Below are positions 36,032-45,488 of a stretch of DNA of 64,000 nucleotides, piece by piece. Each line of letters begins with the position of its first letter. Positions within the stretch are counted from its first letter, which is position 1. Below the pieces are notes generated by a model. The model saw only the letters and a list, made by a program, of their open reading frames with translations, was not told where the DNA came from and did no database searches. Both the position numbers and the translations under genes were made by a program. The DNA is taken from positions 1-64,000 of the forward strand of contig JAZOCE010000012.1 of assembly GCA_045596365.1 (NCBI GenBank). Reading direction: 5' to 3'. This stretch comes from RGIG4079 sp045596365 (GTDB lineage Bacteria; Bacteroidota; Bacteroidia; Bacteroidales; Muribaculaceae).

Positions 36032-37240
36032 TTATTTTTTACCAAAAATCTCTTTCAATCCATCCATGTCAAATGAAAGAGTAAATCGCAATGTTTGGTC
36101 AAGAGGTGATGTTTGCGCTGTAGCTACCATGTAAGAGGCATCAAGACGAAGCACATTGAGGGCAAAACCTGCTCCTAATCCGAAGTATTGGCGGTTTCCT
36201 TTAAATTCATTTTCATGGAAATATCCTGCACGAAGGAAGAATTGTTGATTATAAGAGTATTCGGCGCCGATTGAGTAGGTAATTTCGCGAAGCTCTTCTT
36301 TCATTCCTCCGGGAGCGTCATTGAAAGATTTGAATATTCCAGAGATGGGCGACATGTTTTCCCAATCTTCAAGGGCATCAAGATAGGCTTGTTGGCCTTC
36401 AGGCGTGTCATCAAAATCCATTTCGCGTGGACGTGTAGGAACAAGAAGTTTATTCAAGTCAACCGCAAGAGTGAGATTATGGTAATCGGCGAGTGGGAAT
36501 GTAAATGCAGTACCAATGCGCAAGTTGGTCGGGAGGAATGCTGGATCTTCTCCATTATTATAAGAAACCTTTGAACCTATGTTTGAGATGTTCCACCCTA
36601 AAGACCATTGGCATTCGTTACGACCTATTATCGGATAAGATGTATAGTAACCGGAGATGTCGGCCGCAAATGCGGATGCTCCCGATGTTTGGTCTCCTGC
36701 ATAGGAATCGGAAAATCCAAGATCGGAGTAGATATATCGGAATACAATCCCCATAGAGAAACTATCAGATAATTTGCGCGAATAACCTATGTCAACAGCC
36801 ATTTCATAAGGGTTAAGACTTTGAGTCGTATATCCTTCTCCATCGCTTGTGTTTACTTCGCCTAAAGAGAAATATCTGATAGATGCTGAAACGGCTTGAT
36901 TGTCATTGTTTCCTATTTTCCAGTAACCGGCGAGGTTGGCAAGGAAGATGTCATTAACAAGTTTTCTTAACCATGGCGTGTAGCTAAGTGATGCTGATGC
37001 TTTACTATAAGCAAAAGCATATTTTGAGGGATTCCAGAATTGTGAATTAGCATCAGGATCTGTAGCAACTCCGAGATCTCCCATTGATGCACCGCGAGCA
37101 TCAGGTGTGATACCTAATGATGTAACACCTGTTTGTATGGGGTTAAATTCGTTTTTGCCTGTTTCTTGGGCTTTTGCCGATATTGCGATAAATAGTAATG
37201 CAAAAGCACTTATTGTTAAAGCGTTTAATTGATTTTTCAT
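36032..37240 (-). CDS. porV: T9SS outer membrane shuttle protein PorV
   Basis: PorV is a 14-stranded barrel that receives T9SS substrates from the translocon and presents them to the PorU sortase. The 402-residue product has a signal peptide (ending AKAQ) and the family start VTSLGITPDARGASMGDLG, then DPDANSQFWNPSKYAF. Strand patterns rich in aromatic residues continue to the final LRFTLSFDMDGLKEIFG. It lies 45 bases after a PorU-type gene and directly before ispF. Part of an inverted repeat overlaps its start codon. Confidence 0.93.
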   Translation of the reverse strand: MKNQLNALTISAFALLFIAISAKAQETGKNEFNPIQTGVTSLGITPDARGASMGDLGVATDPDANSQFWNPSKYAFAYSKASASLSYTPWLRKLVNDIFLANLAGYWKIGNNDNQAVSASIRYFSLGEVNTSDGEGYTTQSLNPYEMAVDIGYSRKLSDSFSMGIVFRYIYSDLGFSDSYAGDQTSGASAFAADISGYYTSYPIIGRNECQWSLGWNISNIGSKVSYNNGEDPAFLPTNLRIGTAFTFPLADYHNLTLAVDLNKLLVPTRPREMDFDDTPEGQQAYLDALEDWENMSPISGIFKSFNDAPGGMKEELREITYSIGAEYSYNQQFFLRAGYFHENEFKGNRQYFGLGAGFALNVLRLDASYMVATAQTSPLDQTLRFTLSFDMDGLKEIFGKK

Positions 37241-37266
37241 ATAAAGTGGGTATAACTACTTTATAT
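37239..37266 (-). repeat. Inverted repeat overlapping the porV start codon
   Basis: ATATAAAGT at 37239-37247 pairs with ACTTTATAT at 37258-37266, spacer 10. The proximal arm includes two bases of the porV ATG. AT-rich, so chance is possible. Confidence 0.5.
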
Positions 37267-37285
37267 AAACTCAAAAAGATGCTAT

Positions 37286-40200
37286 TTATTGCTTAATGAC
37301 AATTATTTTTGCTTTTGAAGAGCTTGAATATTGTTTATCGGCGTTTAAAATTGTATAGCAACGATAAATGCCATCGGCAACGGGTTCTCTATTCATGTCT
37401 TGTAAATTCCAAGTATAGGGGAAAGTGCAATTTTCTTTGGTGAAGATTGTTTCTCCGTCATTGTTTTCAATGATTAAACGTCCTGAAGGCTCGTTTTTGA
37501 AATTGTGGGTGAGCGAAATAGTTGCTTCTGTGCGAGCAGGAGTTTCTGCGATTTCAAGAGCCGATGTTACGGAATTATTTATGACATAGAATGTAATGCT
37601 TTTTTCAGTGCGATTGCCGGCATTGTCGGCAACACTCAATGATAGAGTATGTATTCCATCTTCAAGTCCGGCAATTGGGAATTTAATTGAGGATACGCCG
37701 TCAATATCAGTAACAATTGTGCCTTTTATCTCGGGAAATGATTTTGAGTTGTCGAGCATGAGAGTTGTTGCAGCCCCTATTGCTATTGATGAATTACATA
37801 AACCGGATTCGTCAGGAAGTATTGTTGCATATAGGGTTGTTTCATTACCTACGCAGTCTCCATCACTAAAAGAAGGATAGTCAAGATATAATTTAGAAAT
37901 CTCGGGAGCTGTAGTGTCAATAACAACTTGAGTTTCGTCATAATCATTTATTAAAAGTTGATTGAAATATCCTTGTGCACTCTTTTTGCTGTCGTTTGAT
38001 AGAGCATAATAGGATATGCGATTTGAATTTCCTAGGCGTGACGGTATAGGGATGTTTAGTTTGGCACTGAATTTACCGGCAACTACCGGAATAGTTGTCT
38101 CAAGAAGAATGTCTTCGTCACAGGTTATTGTGTCTAAAGCATCTCCACCTTGAGTGAGAGTATGTTTGTCTATTGGTGTTTCGTATAGCGTAAGTGTTAT
38201 TTTGCCATTAAAATCAGTATCAATTATATCATTTGATGTTGTAACTGAGCCGGAAATTATGTTGTTTGCCAATGGGTGTACGCCAACGATTGTTTCATTT
38301 GATGTTATTGCCGTATCGTTAATCTTGTCGGTAACAATTTTGTGAGTTGTGAGGTTTAGAGGTAGAGCCGGATCCCCAATCAGATTGAAACACAGATTGT
38401 TTATCCCTAAAAATGAATCTCCTATTGTAATTGCTTCTTGTGTTGCTGTATTGTGAGCTTTACGATAGGCATCCCCAATACAATCACCTTTTTGAGCATC
38501 GAATATTTGTTGTGCAAATGCGGTGCTGAGATATTGGTTATAATCTTTATATACAGTGCGTGACGCAGCGACAACAGCAATGCTTCCTCCTGTCGCTTTA
38601 TATAACATTGTCTCAGCGATACCACTATCTTGGCGGTCAAAACTTAATGCATCGCAAGTGGCAAAGAAAGTAATGGGATAGATGTTGTAACTGGTTTCTT
38701 TGGCATATCTATTGTGCCAAAGGTCTTCACTTGTGAAAGAGTCGGGCTTTCCATGTCCTGTGTAACAGAGATAAAGTTGTCCGTTTGTAAGAGCTCGTGA
38801 TATTGCCTCGCGAGCAGCAACAGCATCATTGTTAGTCCATGGATATAGAGAGTTATAAACTTTAGTGATTGTTGTGTGAGGAGCGTATTTTATTATAGAG
38901 TCAGCCAATGCTTCTGTTTGATGCAAGTGACTATTTGAGTCTCCATCATCACACATGAGTAATGCACGATTTTGTGAAATATTAGTTGGCGGATTTTGGA
39001 AGTAGTCAAGTACTTTTTGGTTTATGTTTTGTGCATGGTCTGCTCTGTTTGCCGGTATGCGGCTGACAGCAATATCCATGAATGTATAAGGTATATTTGC
39101 TTGAGTATAAGAATCGTTTAGCATCCCAAAATATGAGTCGGCACAATATACGAGTGATTTATCGTTGACTTCTGTCGCTGATTCACATTGATATGTGAGT
39201 AATAAATCCTCGTTATTATATATTAGTCCGCGGTTATCATAAGATCCGGCTCCATAGAAAAGTAGATATTTAAATGTTGAAGCATTGCGGTCATAGAACA
39301 TTTTGGCCACACGTCTATATGCTATAGCCGAAGGTGTGCCGGATGAAAATTCGTTGAAAATTTCTTCTTGTTCAAGAACTAATACTTTCATCCCTTGATA
39401 TTTATTGTGAATTTCTGCTAATTGTAGAGCATATTGCTTCATTGATTTGTTGGTAATAATGAGCATTTCAGGAGCAGAATTAGCATGAATATTTTGGTTT
39501 GGTACATCACAAACATATTCAACCGGATATTGTTCTTTTGTTGGGTCAAAGGCAATGAGATAGGCATGACCATTAGAGTTGGAAGAATATTTTTTCTCAA
39601 ATGAACCCTTTAGTATCCCTGTTTCGCTGTTGAAATTAGTTTTATACGCAAATACGTTAGTGGGAGAAGATACGTTCCATACTTGAATGTTTTCATTTGC
39701 TTCTTTTATCGAAAATGCAGTATTTGAATTTACTTCGGAAAATATCATGCGCATTTGAGCTTGATCGCCCATTTTGTTAAAGCGGTAGTAAGCGAACGAA
39801 GCATAGTCTATTGCGGCAAAATTATAAGACGAAAGTGTAGAAGGTATTGAGGCTGTAAATATATATTCTGGATTATCATTGTTTTTCATTTTGATATTCA
39901 TAGTTCCATTATTGGCCATGTAATATTTGCTTGATTCCGAATATGTTGTAGATACAGGTCGATGTAATTCATAGGTTATTTCTAATCCATTTGTCTGTAT
40001 GTTTAGCGCAAATCCCGAAGGGGCATTAGCTGCCCAATAATAATTAAATTGACCGAGTTTTGTTGTATCTGCATTTGTAACATTAAAGGCGAAGTCTTGA
40101 ATTGGTTGTTTCTTGAAATCTGTTCCAAAGAAACGATAACCTCCGTTAGCAGGACATGTTTTTTCCAATTCGATGATTTGTAGAGAATTGTGATTTTCGC

Positions 40201-40687
40201 GAGTTTCGGTTGTATAAGAATTGACGTAATAAGATGATGGTGCTTTAGAATCTGTTGGATTGGCATCACTAAGCAGATAATATCCTGAGTTGGAGTATGT
40301 ATTCCGTTTTATCGATGGTTTATAAATATCTCCTGTTAGATCAAATCTTTCTCCCCCTTCGGCATAGAAACAGATTTTATCATCAGTTCGATATACCGGT
40401 TGAGCAGGAAGATCGTCAGGAAGTGATGTGTCAAAGGTGTTTTTGAGTAAAACACCGCCATAACCATATATGCTGACGTTTTCAGGATTAGAAAAACCCA
40501 TTTCAAGGAGTTGCTCATGGGAAATTTCATGTATTCCAGTATTGCTTACTTTAATCTTTACCCAACGGCCTTTTGCGAGTTTGGACTCAGTTGTATAATA
40601 TGTAGAAACATATGCATTAGTAATCAAGCTAAAACAGAATGTAAATAATCCGGTAAGAAGGATTCGATATAAATGTCTTTTGTCCAT
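37286..40687 (-). CDS. PorU-like C25 (gingipain-family) peptidase/sortase, paralogue A
   Basis: A 1133-residue exported protein (signal peptide about 1-25). The N-terminal module (KLAKGRWVKIKVSNTG, then VSIYGYGG) is the PorU-type start. The central C25 peptidase domain carries H645 in CYTGHGKPDSF and C678 in FFATCDALSF, so a His/Cys dyad is preserved. Ig-like domains and a FlgD-like C-terminal end (LQDMNREPVADGIYRCY, basic terminus) complete it. PorU cleaves the sorting domain of T9SS cargo and attaches it to lipopolysaccharide. Its position directly before porV and ispF is that of PorU in other Bacteroidales, yet a second PorU-like gene (42040-45423) matches the sortase motif better. Which one is the working sortase is unresolved. 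It lies 27 bases after the FAH-like gene. Confidence 0.88.
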   Translation of the reverse strand: MDKRHLYRILLTGLFTFCFSLITNAYVSTYYTTESKLAKGRWVKIKVSNTGIHEISHEQLLEMGFSNPENVSIYGYGGVLLKNTFDTSLPDDLPAQPVYRTDDKICFYAEGGERFDLTGDIYKPSIKRNTYSNSGYYLLSDANPTDSKAPSSYYVNSYTTETRENHNSLQIIELEKTCPANGGYRFFGTDFKKQPIQDFAFNVTNADTTKLGQFNYYWAANAPSGFALNIQTNGLEITYELHRPVSTTYSESSKYYMANNGTMNIKMKNNDNPEYIFTASIPSTLSSYNFAAIDYASFAYYRFNKMGDQAQMRMIFSEVNSNTAFSIKEANENIQVWNVSSPTNVFAYKTNFNSETGILKGSFEKKYSSNSNGHAYLIAFDPTKEQYPVEYVCDVPNQNIHANSAPEMLIITNKSMKQYALQLAEIHNKYQGMKVLVLEQEEIFNEFSSGTPSAIAYRRVAKMFYDRNASTFKYLLFYGAGSYDNRGLIYNNEDLLLTYQCESATEVNDKSLVYCADSYFGMLNDSYTQANIPYTFMDIAVSRIPANRADHAQNINQKVLDYFQNPPTNISQNRALLMCDDGDSNSHLHQTEALADSIIKYAPHTTITKVYNSLYPWTNNDAVAAREAISRALTNGQLYLCYTGHGKPDSFTSEDLWHNRYAKETSYNIYPITFFATCDALSFDRQDSGIAETMLYKATGGSIAVVAASRTVYKDYNQYLSTAFAQQIFDAQKGDCIGDAYRKAHNTATQEAITIGDSFLGINNLCFNLIGDPALPLNLTTHKIVTDKINDTAITSNETIVGVHPLANNIISGSVTTSNDIIDTDFNGKITLTLYETPIDKHTLTQGGDALDTITCDEDILLETTIPVVAGKFSAKLNIPIPSRLGNSNRISYYALSNDSKKSAQGYFNQLLINDYDETQVVIDTTAPEISKLYLDYPSFSDGDCVGNETTLYATILPDESGLCNSSIAIGAATTLMLDNSKSFPEIKGTIVTDIDGVSSIKFPIAGLEDGIHTLSLSVADNAGNRTEKSITFYVINNSVTSALEIAETPARTEATISLTHNFKNEPSGRLIIENNDGETIFTKENCTFPYTWNLQDMNREPVADGIYRCYTILNADKQYSSSSKAKIIVIKQ

Positions 40688-40714
40688 ATTTGGAGCGATT
40701 ATGCGGTTATATGC

Positions 40715-41284
40715 TTATTTGATTCTAAAATTAATACATTCATTATTGTTTATCTTTCCTACTATGATATCATCAATCTTGAGTTCCGATTGATAATTTA
40801 ATTTAGCGGGAATTAGAATATCTCCAATTTTAAATGTAAAATATTTGCTTAGTTGTTTTATTGAGTTGTCAATCTCTATATTGGAAGTGTTGATTGTCGC
40901 TTCAAAATTTCCAATGCTGATTTTTATTTGCTCTTGAATAGTATCAATTGGTTGCCAATCACCCAAAATTACCGCGCCATCAAATGATGTGCCGATATTA
41001 GATGCTATTTTGGCAGTTGATAATTGCTTGATTATGTCAACCGGAATCGTTCTGAGGCAAAGTGTTATAGCATCGTAATAGCGGTTTGCAAATTTTTCAG
41101 CAACGTTTTTCCCTAATCGGTTAATTCTAACAGCGATATTGAGGTCATATATCCATTTTGATGAAAAGTTTGGCAAAAAAAATGGCTTGTGGTCCTTTAT
41201 GACCGCTGAATCGGGGATTATATCTACTGCAATCGGTTCTGAGATTGGGGCCCCGAGATTACGATTTAATGCCATTATTTTCAT
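40715..41284 (-). CDS. Degenerate fumarylacetoacetate-hydrolase-like protein
   Basis: A 189-residue protein. Residues of about 22-70 (PDSAVIKDHKPFFLPNFSS, then AVRINRLGKNVAEKFANRYYD) and SFDGAVILGDW near residue 105 follow the pattern of short fumarylacetoacetate hydrolase (FAH) family proteins of Bacteroidota. The residues expected to hold the metal are changed: the family's HYEVE-type segment reads IYDLN here, and the following GIDFTARDLQ-type strand reads LCLRTIPVDII. An active enzyme therefore seems unlikely. The canonical pattern is from memory of the family, so the comparison should be treated as inference. The start codon overlaps the rex stop codon (ATGA), which implies translational coupling with the redox regulator. 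A PorU-like gene follows by 27 bases. Confidence 0.7.
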   Translation of the reverse strand: MKIMALNRNLGAPISEPIAVDIIPDSAVIKDHKPFFLPNFSSKWIYDLNIAVRINRLGKNVAEKFANRYYDAITLCLRTIPVDIIKQLSTAKIASNIGTSFDGAVILGDWQPIDTIQEQIKISIGNFEATINTSNIEIDNSIKQLSKYFTFKIGDILIPAKLNYQSELKIDDIIVGKINNNECINFRIK

Positions 41285-41940
41285 TGTTTACGATATTTTT
41301 GAGAGCCGAGTCGGTTATACATCACAGCAAGATGTGAATATATAGATGTGTTTTGGATAACTATTCCTTCAGTTACGCGAATGCGAAATGGCGTAAAGTT
41401 CCATAATGCTTTAATCCCTGCATTTGTCATTAAATCAGCAACTTCTTGAGCTTTATCAACAGGGACCGCAACAATACCTATTTCGGCATTGTTTTTTTTG
41501 CGTTGCATTTCTAAATCGCTTATATCGAAAATGGGAACGTTGCAAATTGATGTGCCAACGATTGCTGGGTTTACATCAAAACCTGCAACAATATTTAACC
41601 CATAGTTTGATAATCCGGAATCTTGAATTAAGGCTGCGCCAAGGCTCCCTACTCCTAAGATAATAGCGTTGTGTACTTCTTTAAATCCTAAAAAATCTTG
41701 CAGTTCACGTTCAAGAGTTTTTACCTCATATCCGATGCGAGTTTTTCCCTTAATATTGAGAAATGAGAGGTCTTTAGCGATTTGTGATGCATCAACATTT
41801 AACTCCTTTGATATTTGAGTGGAAGATACATATTCAACGTTGTTTGCACGGAGCAGATTAACATATGCCAGATACCAAGGAAGTCTCCTAAGCGTTGGCT
41901 CAGGAAGAAATTCGCGAGAAATGTTTTTATTATCTGACAT
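41281..41940 (-). CDS. rex: Redox-sensing transcriptional repressor Rex
   Basis: Rex binds DNA when NAD+ is high and releases it when NADH rises. The 219-residue product has the N-terminal winged helix (PEPTLRRLPWYLAYV, then STQISKELNVDASQIAKDLSF) and a Rossmann domain with the dinucleotide motif ILGVGSLGAAL (residues 94-104). A C-terminal swapped helix follows. It overlaps the FAH-like gene by four bases. Its promoter is embedded in a perfect 15-bp inverted repeat (41975-42014), which may allow autoregulation, although the sequence is not a textbook Rex operator. Confidence 0.95.
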   Translation of the reverse strand: MSDNKNISREFLPEPTLRRLPWYLAYVNLLRANNVEYVSSTQISKELNVDASQIAKDLSFLNIKGKTRIGYEVKTLERELQDFLGFKEVHNAIILGVGSLGAALIQDSGLSNYGLNIVAGFDVNPAIVGTSICNVPIFDISDLEMQRKKNNAEIGIVAVPVDKAQEVADLMTNAGIKALWNFTPFRIRVTEGIVIQNTSIYSHLAVMYNRLGSQKYRKQ

Positions 41941-41971
41941 AATGTGAATTATATATTATTATAATAACAAG

Positions 41972-42014
41972 CAAAGATAATAAGATTTGAGAAATTTCGC
42001 AAATCTTATTATCT
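41972..42014 (-). promoter_or_regulatory. rex promoter embedded in a perfect inverted repeat
   Basis: AGATAATAAGATTTG at 41975-41989 pairs perfectly with 42000-42014 (loop 10). On the minus strand TTTG (42003-42000) and TATCTTTG (41979-41972) are 20 bases apart, an exact promoter spacing, and both lie in or at the edge of the arms. The repeat also sits 25 bases after the stop of the upstream PorU gene, so it may double as its terminator. Confidence 0.7.
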
Positions 42015-42039
42015 CTGTATGTTTTAAATATAGATTTTA

Positions 42040-45000
42040 CTATTGAGCAGCTACAGCTAATTTCTTTGATCCTGTTGCGAAATGTTCACCATCGGTAGTG
42101 ATTTCTGCTTTGTAGATGTATATCCCTCGAGGTACCCGACGCCCTGCCATGTCGCATAAATCCCATGTAACGGGGAATGAACGTAGCATGTCGTTGCGTC
42201 CACTTTGCGTAGTTGTCCATTCAAGTTTTCCCATTAGGTTGTAAACAGAGATTGTAATTGTGGCTTTTGCATCAGGACGATTATGAGTAATATAGAAATT
42301 TGCTTCTGTTGTAGCAGGATTTGCATCGGAATAGATGTCATAAATTTTTGGGGTAAGCCCATTCTGAACATAAAATTCAATTGTCTCTTCGGCAACATTT
42401 CCTGATGTGTCCCATACTCTTAGACGTAATGTGTGATTGCCTTCAGCAAGATTGCTAATGGGATAGGTAATACTTCCCGATACGACATCGGATGATGCTT
42501 CAGGTGTGTAGTATTGGGATACATTGGTATAGGTTTTATTCCCATCGAGTGTTAATGTCATCTGATGTCCAATGCCGGCTGATGAAATGTTGATACCTTT
42601 GTCGTCTGATATATTGGCAATTACCATAGGAGATTCGTTGACTTTATCTCCGCTTTTGAATGATTCATGATTAAGAAAATATGACGATATTATAGGGGAT
42701 TCGTTGTCGTCCTCGGCTGTTTCGTCATATCCCCAAATGTAAAAGTTTCGATTGCAACCTATTGCCTCGATGTTATTATTATGTGCATACATGCTTAATG
42801 CCGCAGGTCGATAATTATCAGCAATTTCAGATGGCATGAAAACTTTCATTTCAAATTCTCCATTAATAATAGAATCGCGTCCTATGTATAATTTGTCTCC
42901 TTGTTCTTCAAATGTAACAGGTTCTCCTTTTTCGCCGTAGCCATTGGATGTTACACTTTTTTCGGCATCATACATTGTGGCGGTTAAAATTCCATTGAAA
43001 TCGTTCATTTTTATACCCGTGGGATTGTATATTGAGCCTTTTAGTGTAACCTCTTGACGAGCATGTATTTCTGGTTGATTACTATCTGTAATATGCTGTC
43101 CATTGATTTCCTCTAACGCGATTATTGGAGAAGGTGAAGCAAATCTCATTGCGGGATCTCCCATCAGTGAAAATCGTAGTTTATTTTCATCGGAGAGTAT
43201 TGAATTTTTTGTCTGTCGAAGTATTTCTCCAATGGGAAGGAATTCACCATTGTTGTCGCGAGAGAAAATATATTTTGCTAAAGTGGATGATAAAGTGCCA
43301 TTATTTGAAATATAGACTGGACGGCTTGCGCTTATGGCGGAAATGACACCCCCATCAGGATTTTGGAATAGTATTTCTGCTCCGGATAGAGCATCGGCAT
43401 CCCATCTCATAAATTCGCATGTTGCAGCATATAAGATTGGTAAACGTTTAAGGTATAGATTGCTTATGTCATTTGCTGTGAGTAAATGTTCGTGGGATAA
43501 AGTTGAGGTGTTGGCATGACCAATATAGTTCCACCATAATACACCTTCATCTAATCTTTGAAGCATTTGTGTGCGAGCCATAGGGTATTTACCATCCTCC
43601 ATTTCATAAGCATCTGTATATATCTTGTTGTAGAAGAATTCTTTACCAAATATGGAATTCTTCATGAAATTGTACATCGTTTCGGTTTGTTTCATGTGAA
43701 TTCCGTTGTCTTGGTCGTCGGCAATTAAGAGAATTTGATTTTTCCATGAGTCTTTGATGGAATTATTTACGTATCCATATAATTTGTCAACAACTTTTTT
43801 TGCTTCACTTGAAGACCTGACCGGCATGCGCCCGATGGCAATGCACATGTTATTGCCACTGATATTAGCTCCCGAATTGTCATCCAGATAAGAGATTATA
43901 TCATCACTTGAAAATGAATCATTGTCGTTCAATCCTCCTTCTGTTTGCCAGATTGGCATTGTGGGATATCCCAGAGCCGCAACTGTTGGTGTCAGATGAC
44001 GATTATCATAAGTGCCTCTACCCATTAATAGGGCATATTTGAGTTTCGAGGAATTTGCATCGGCATTTCCTCTGTCCCAGAACATTTTTAGTAATTTTCG
44101 AAATGCATTTACATCGGGAACTCCAGAAGAGAATTCGTTAAATACTTTGTCTTGTGAAACGACGAGTACTTTTAATGAATCGGCTGAGTTCCTATGAAGG
44201 TTGGCAATGCGCTCGGCTTGTGATTGCCAATCACTGATAGTGAATATAACCATATCAGGTACTTCTTCGGCATGAATATTTTGGTTGGAAATATTCCCGA
44301 CGAATGTCGGCTCTAAGAAAGAACTATTTTCATTCCATGCGACGTATTCACGTAATCCGGTATAATCATTTGTCCATTTTAAGATATTGCCATCAAGCGT
44401 AGTATTTAGTTTAAATATTGCTTGTGGATTTGTTACGTCCCAAACATGAGTGTGTTCGCTTGCATTTGATAATACAACCGATGGGTTTGATGAGTTGAAA
44501 ATTAATTTGCCATTGTTTAGCTTTATGGCGCGAGTGTAATTTAAGGAGATATAATTTAAACGAGCAAGATGTATTGTAACAGAAGATTTATATGTTATAC
44601 CTAATGTTAATCTATCACCTGAAATGTCAATGCTTTTAAGAAAAACACCTTCTGAACCAAATGAATATGTGTCATTGTTTGTTGCTTTGATAATGTCATT
44701 GGATGGAATGTTTTCGCCATTGACGGATATGTTGAGATAAGAAGATGAGTTAAATGTTTTTGTTACAAATGAATATTTTAAAGAAACTGTTGGCTCTACC
44801 TTATCTGTCAGCGTAAAATTGAAATTTTGTGAGTTGTTATATTTAAAGTCCTCGCCAAGGAGTAGATGTCCTGTCGCGCCGGGACTATATGAATCTTTTT
44901 CGTGATATATTGATTCGGTAAATGTTGTTGCACAATCGGCTGTTGCTGTAGCTGAGCCGATTGTTGGCATTTCTTTTATTTCAACCTCTTTGTCGCTAAG

Positions 45001-45423
45001 AAAATAGTAGCCAACAGTTGAATAGGGATTAATCGAGTGGGTATAGGGTATTGATTCTCTATCCCATTTTGCTACCCCTTGTGCGTAAAACACCAATCCT
45101 TGAGCGGTTTTTACCGAGGGGATTAATGGTAAATCGTCAATGTAAGAGTTGTTTAGAAGATTAGGTAGTTGTTGCCCGCCATATCCATAAATATGTACTT
45201 TTGAAGGATCGGAGAAGCCCCATTTTTGTAAATTAGAGTTGGAGATTAAATACATCCCTGTTTCGGAAACGCTTATTTTTACCCAACGACCATCTTTTAG
45301 AGCCGATTCAGAGACGTATGTGTCAAGAGGGAGTGCATGAACATTTAATGGCAGGTAGATGGATACTACCGAGATGATAGCAAAAACTATGAGTGATGTT
45401 ATATTGTAGCGTTTTGAGTTCAT
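42040..45423 (-). CDS. porU: T9SS sortase PorU (C25 gingipain family), paralogue B
   Basis: A 1127-residue protein from the ATG at 45423, with a signal peptide (about 1-32). It shares the PorU N-terminal module with paralogue A (ALKDGRWVKISVSETGM, HIYGYGGQQL). The C25 domain reads WWNYIGHANTSTLSHEHLL, with H636, and LYAATCEFMRWD, with C669, followed by GGVISAISASRPVY and SLMGDPAMRFA. This run closely fits the PorU sortase signature, although the usual GHG is GHA. The C terminus has Ig-like and FlgD-like parts (CDMAGRRVPRGIYIYKAEI). PorU removes the cargo sorting domain and links cargo to A-LPS. It follows a GH25 gene by 65 bases; no promoter box was found in that gap. An upstream ATG (45444) adds 7 residues and is less likely. 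Confidence 0.88.
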   Translation of the reverse strand: MNSKRYNITSLIVFAIISVVSIYLPLNVHALPLDTYVSESALKDGRWVKISVSETGMYLISNSNLQKWGFSDPSKVHIYGYGGQQLPNLLNNSYIDDLPLIPSVKTAQGLVFYAQGVAKWDRESIPYTHSINPYSTVGYYFLSDKEVEIKEMPTIGSATATADCATTFTESIYHEKDSYSPGATGHLLLGEDFKYNNSQNFNFTLTDKVEPTVSLKYSFVTKTFNSSSYLNISVNGENIPSNDIIKATNNDTYSFGSEGVFLKSIDISGDRLTLGITYKSSVTIHLARLNYISLNYTRAIKLNNGKLIFNSSNPSVVLSNASEHTHVWDVTNPQAIFKLNTTLDGNILKWTNDYTGLREYVAWNENSSFLEPTFVGNISNQNIHAEEVPDMVIFTISDWQSQAERIANLHRNSADSLKVLVVSQDKVFNEFSSGVPDVNAFRKLLKMFWDRGNADANSSKLKYALLMGRGTYDNRHLTPTVAALGYPTMPIWQTEGGLNDNDSFSSDDIISYLDDNSGANISGNNMCIAIGRMPVRSSSEAKKVVDKLYGYVNNSIKDSWKNQILLIADDQDNGIHMKQTETMYNFMKNSIFGKEFFYNKIYTDAYEMEDGKYPMARTQMLQRLDEGVLWWNYIGHANTSTLSHEHLLTANDISNLYLKRLPILYAATCEFMRWDADALSGAEILFQNPDGGVISAISASRPVYISNNGTLSSTLAKYIFSRDNNGEFLPIGEILRQTKNSILSDENKLRFSLMGDPAMRFASPSPIIALEEINGQHITDSNQPEIHARQEVTLKGSIYNPTGIKMNDFNGILTATMYDAEKSVTSNGYGEKGEPVTFEEQGDKLYIGRDSIINGEFEMKVFMPSEIADNYRPAALSMYAHNNNIEAIGCNRNFYIWGYDETAEDDNESPIISSYFLNHESFKSGDKVNESPMVIANISDDKGINISSAGIGHQMTLTLDGNKTYTNVSQYYTPEASSDVVSGSITYPISNLAEGNHTLRLRVWDTSGNVAEETIEFYVQNGLTPKIYDIYSDANPATTEANFYITHNRPDAKATITISVYNLMGKLEWTTTQSGRNDMLRSFPVTWDLCDMAGRRVPRGIYIYKAEITTDGEHFATGSKKLAVAAQ

Positions 45424-45488
45424 GAGTAAATAATAATAGAGCATTTGAGCCTATAATTGCTATCACTAATAACGTTGATTTTGGCTGT

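Noticed and set aside
41945..41970. AT-rich ATTATTATAATAAT palindrome upstream of rex as a Rex operator
   Set aside because: It lacks the TTGTGA/TCACAA half-sites expected of Rex operators, and such AT palindromes occur readily by chance.
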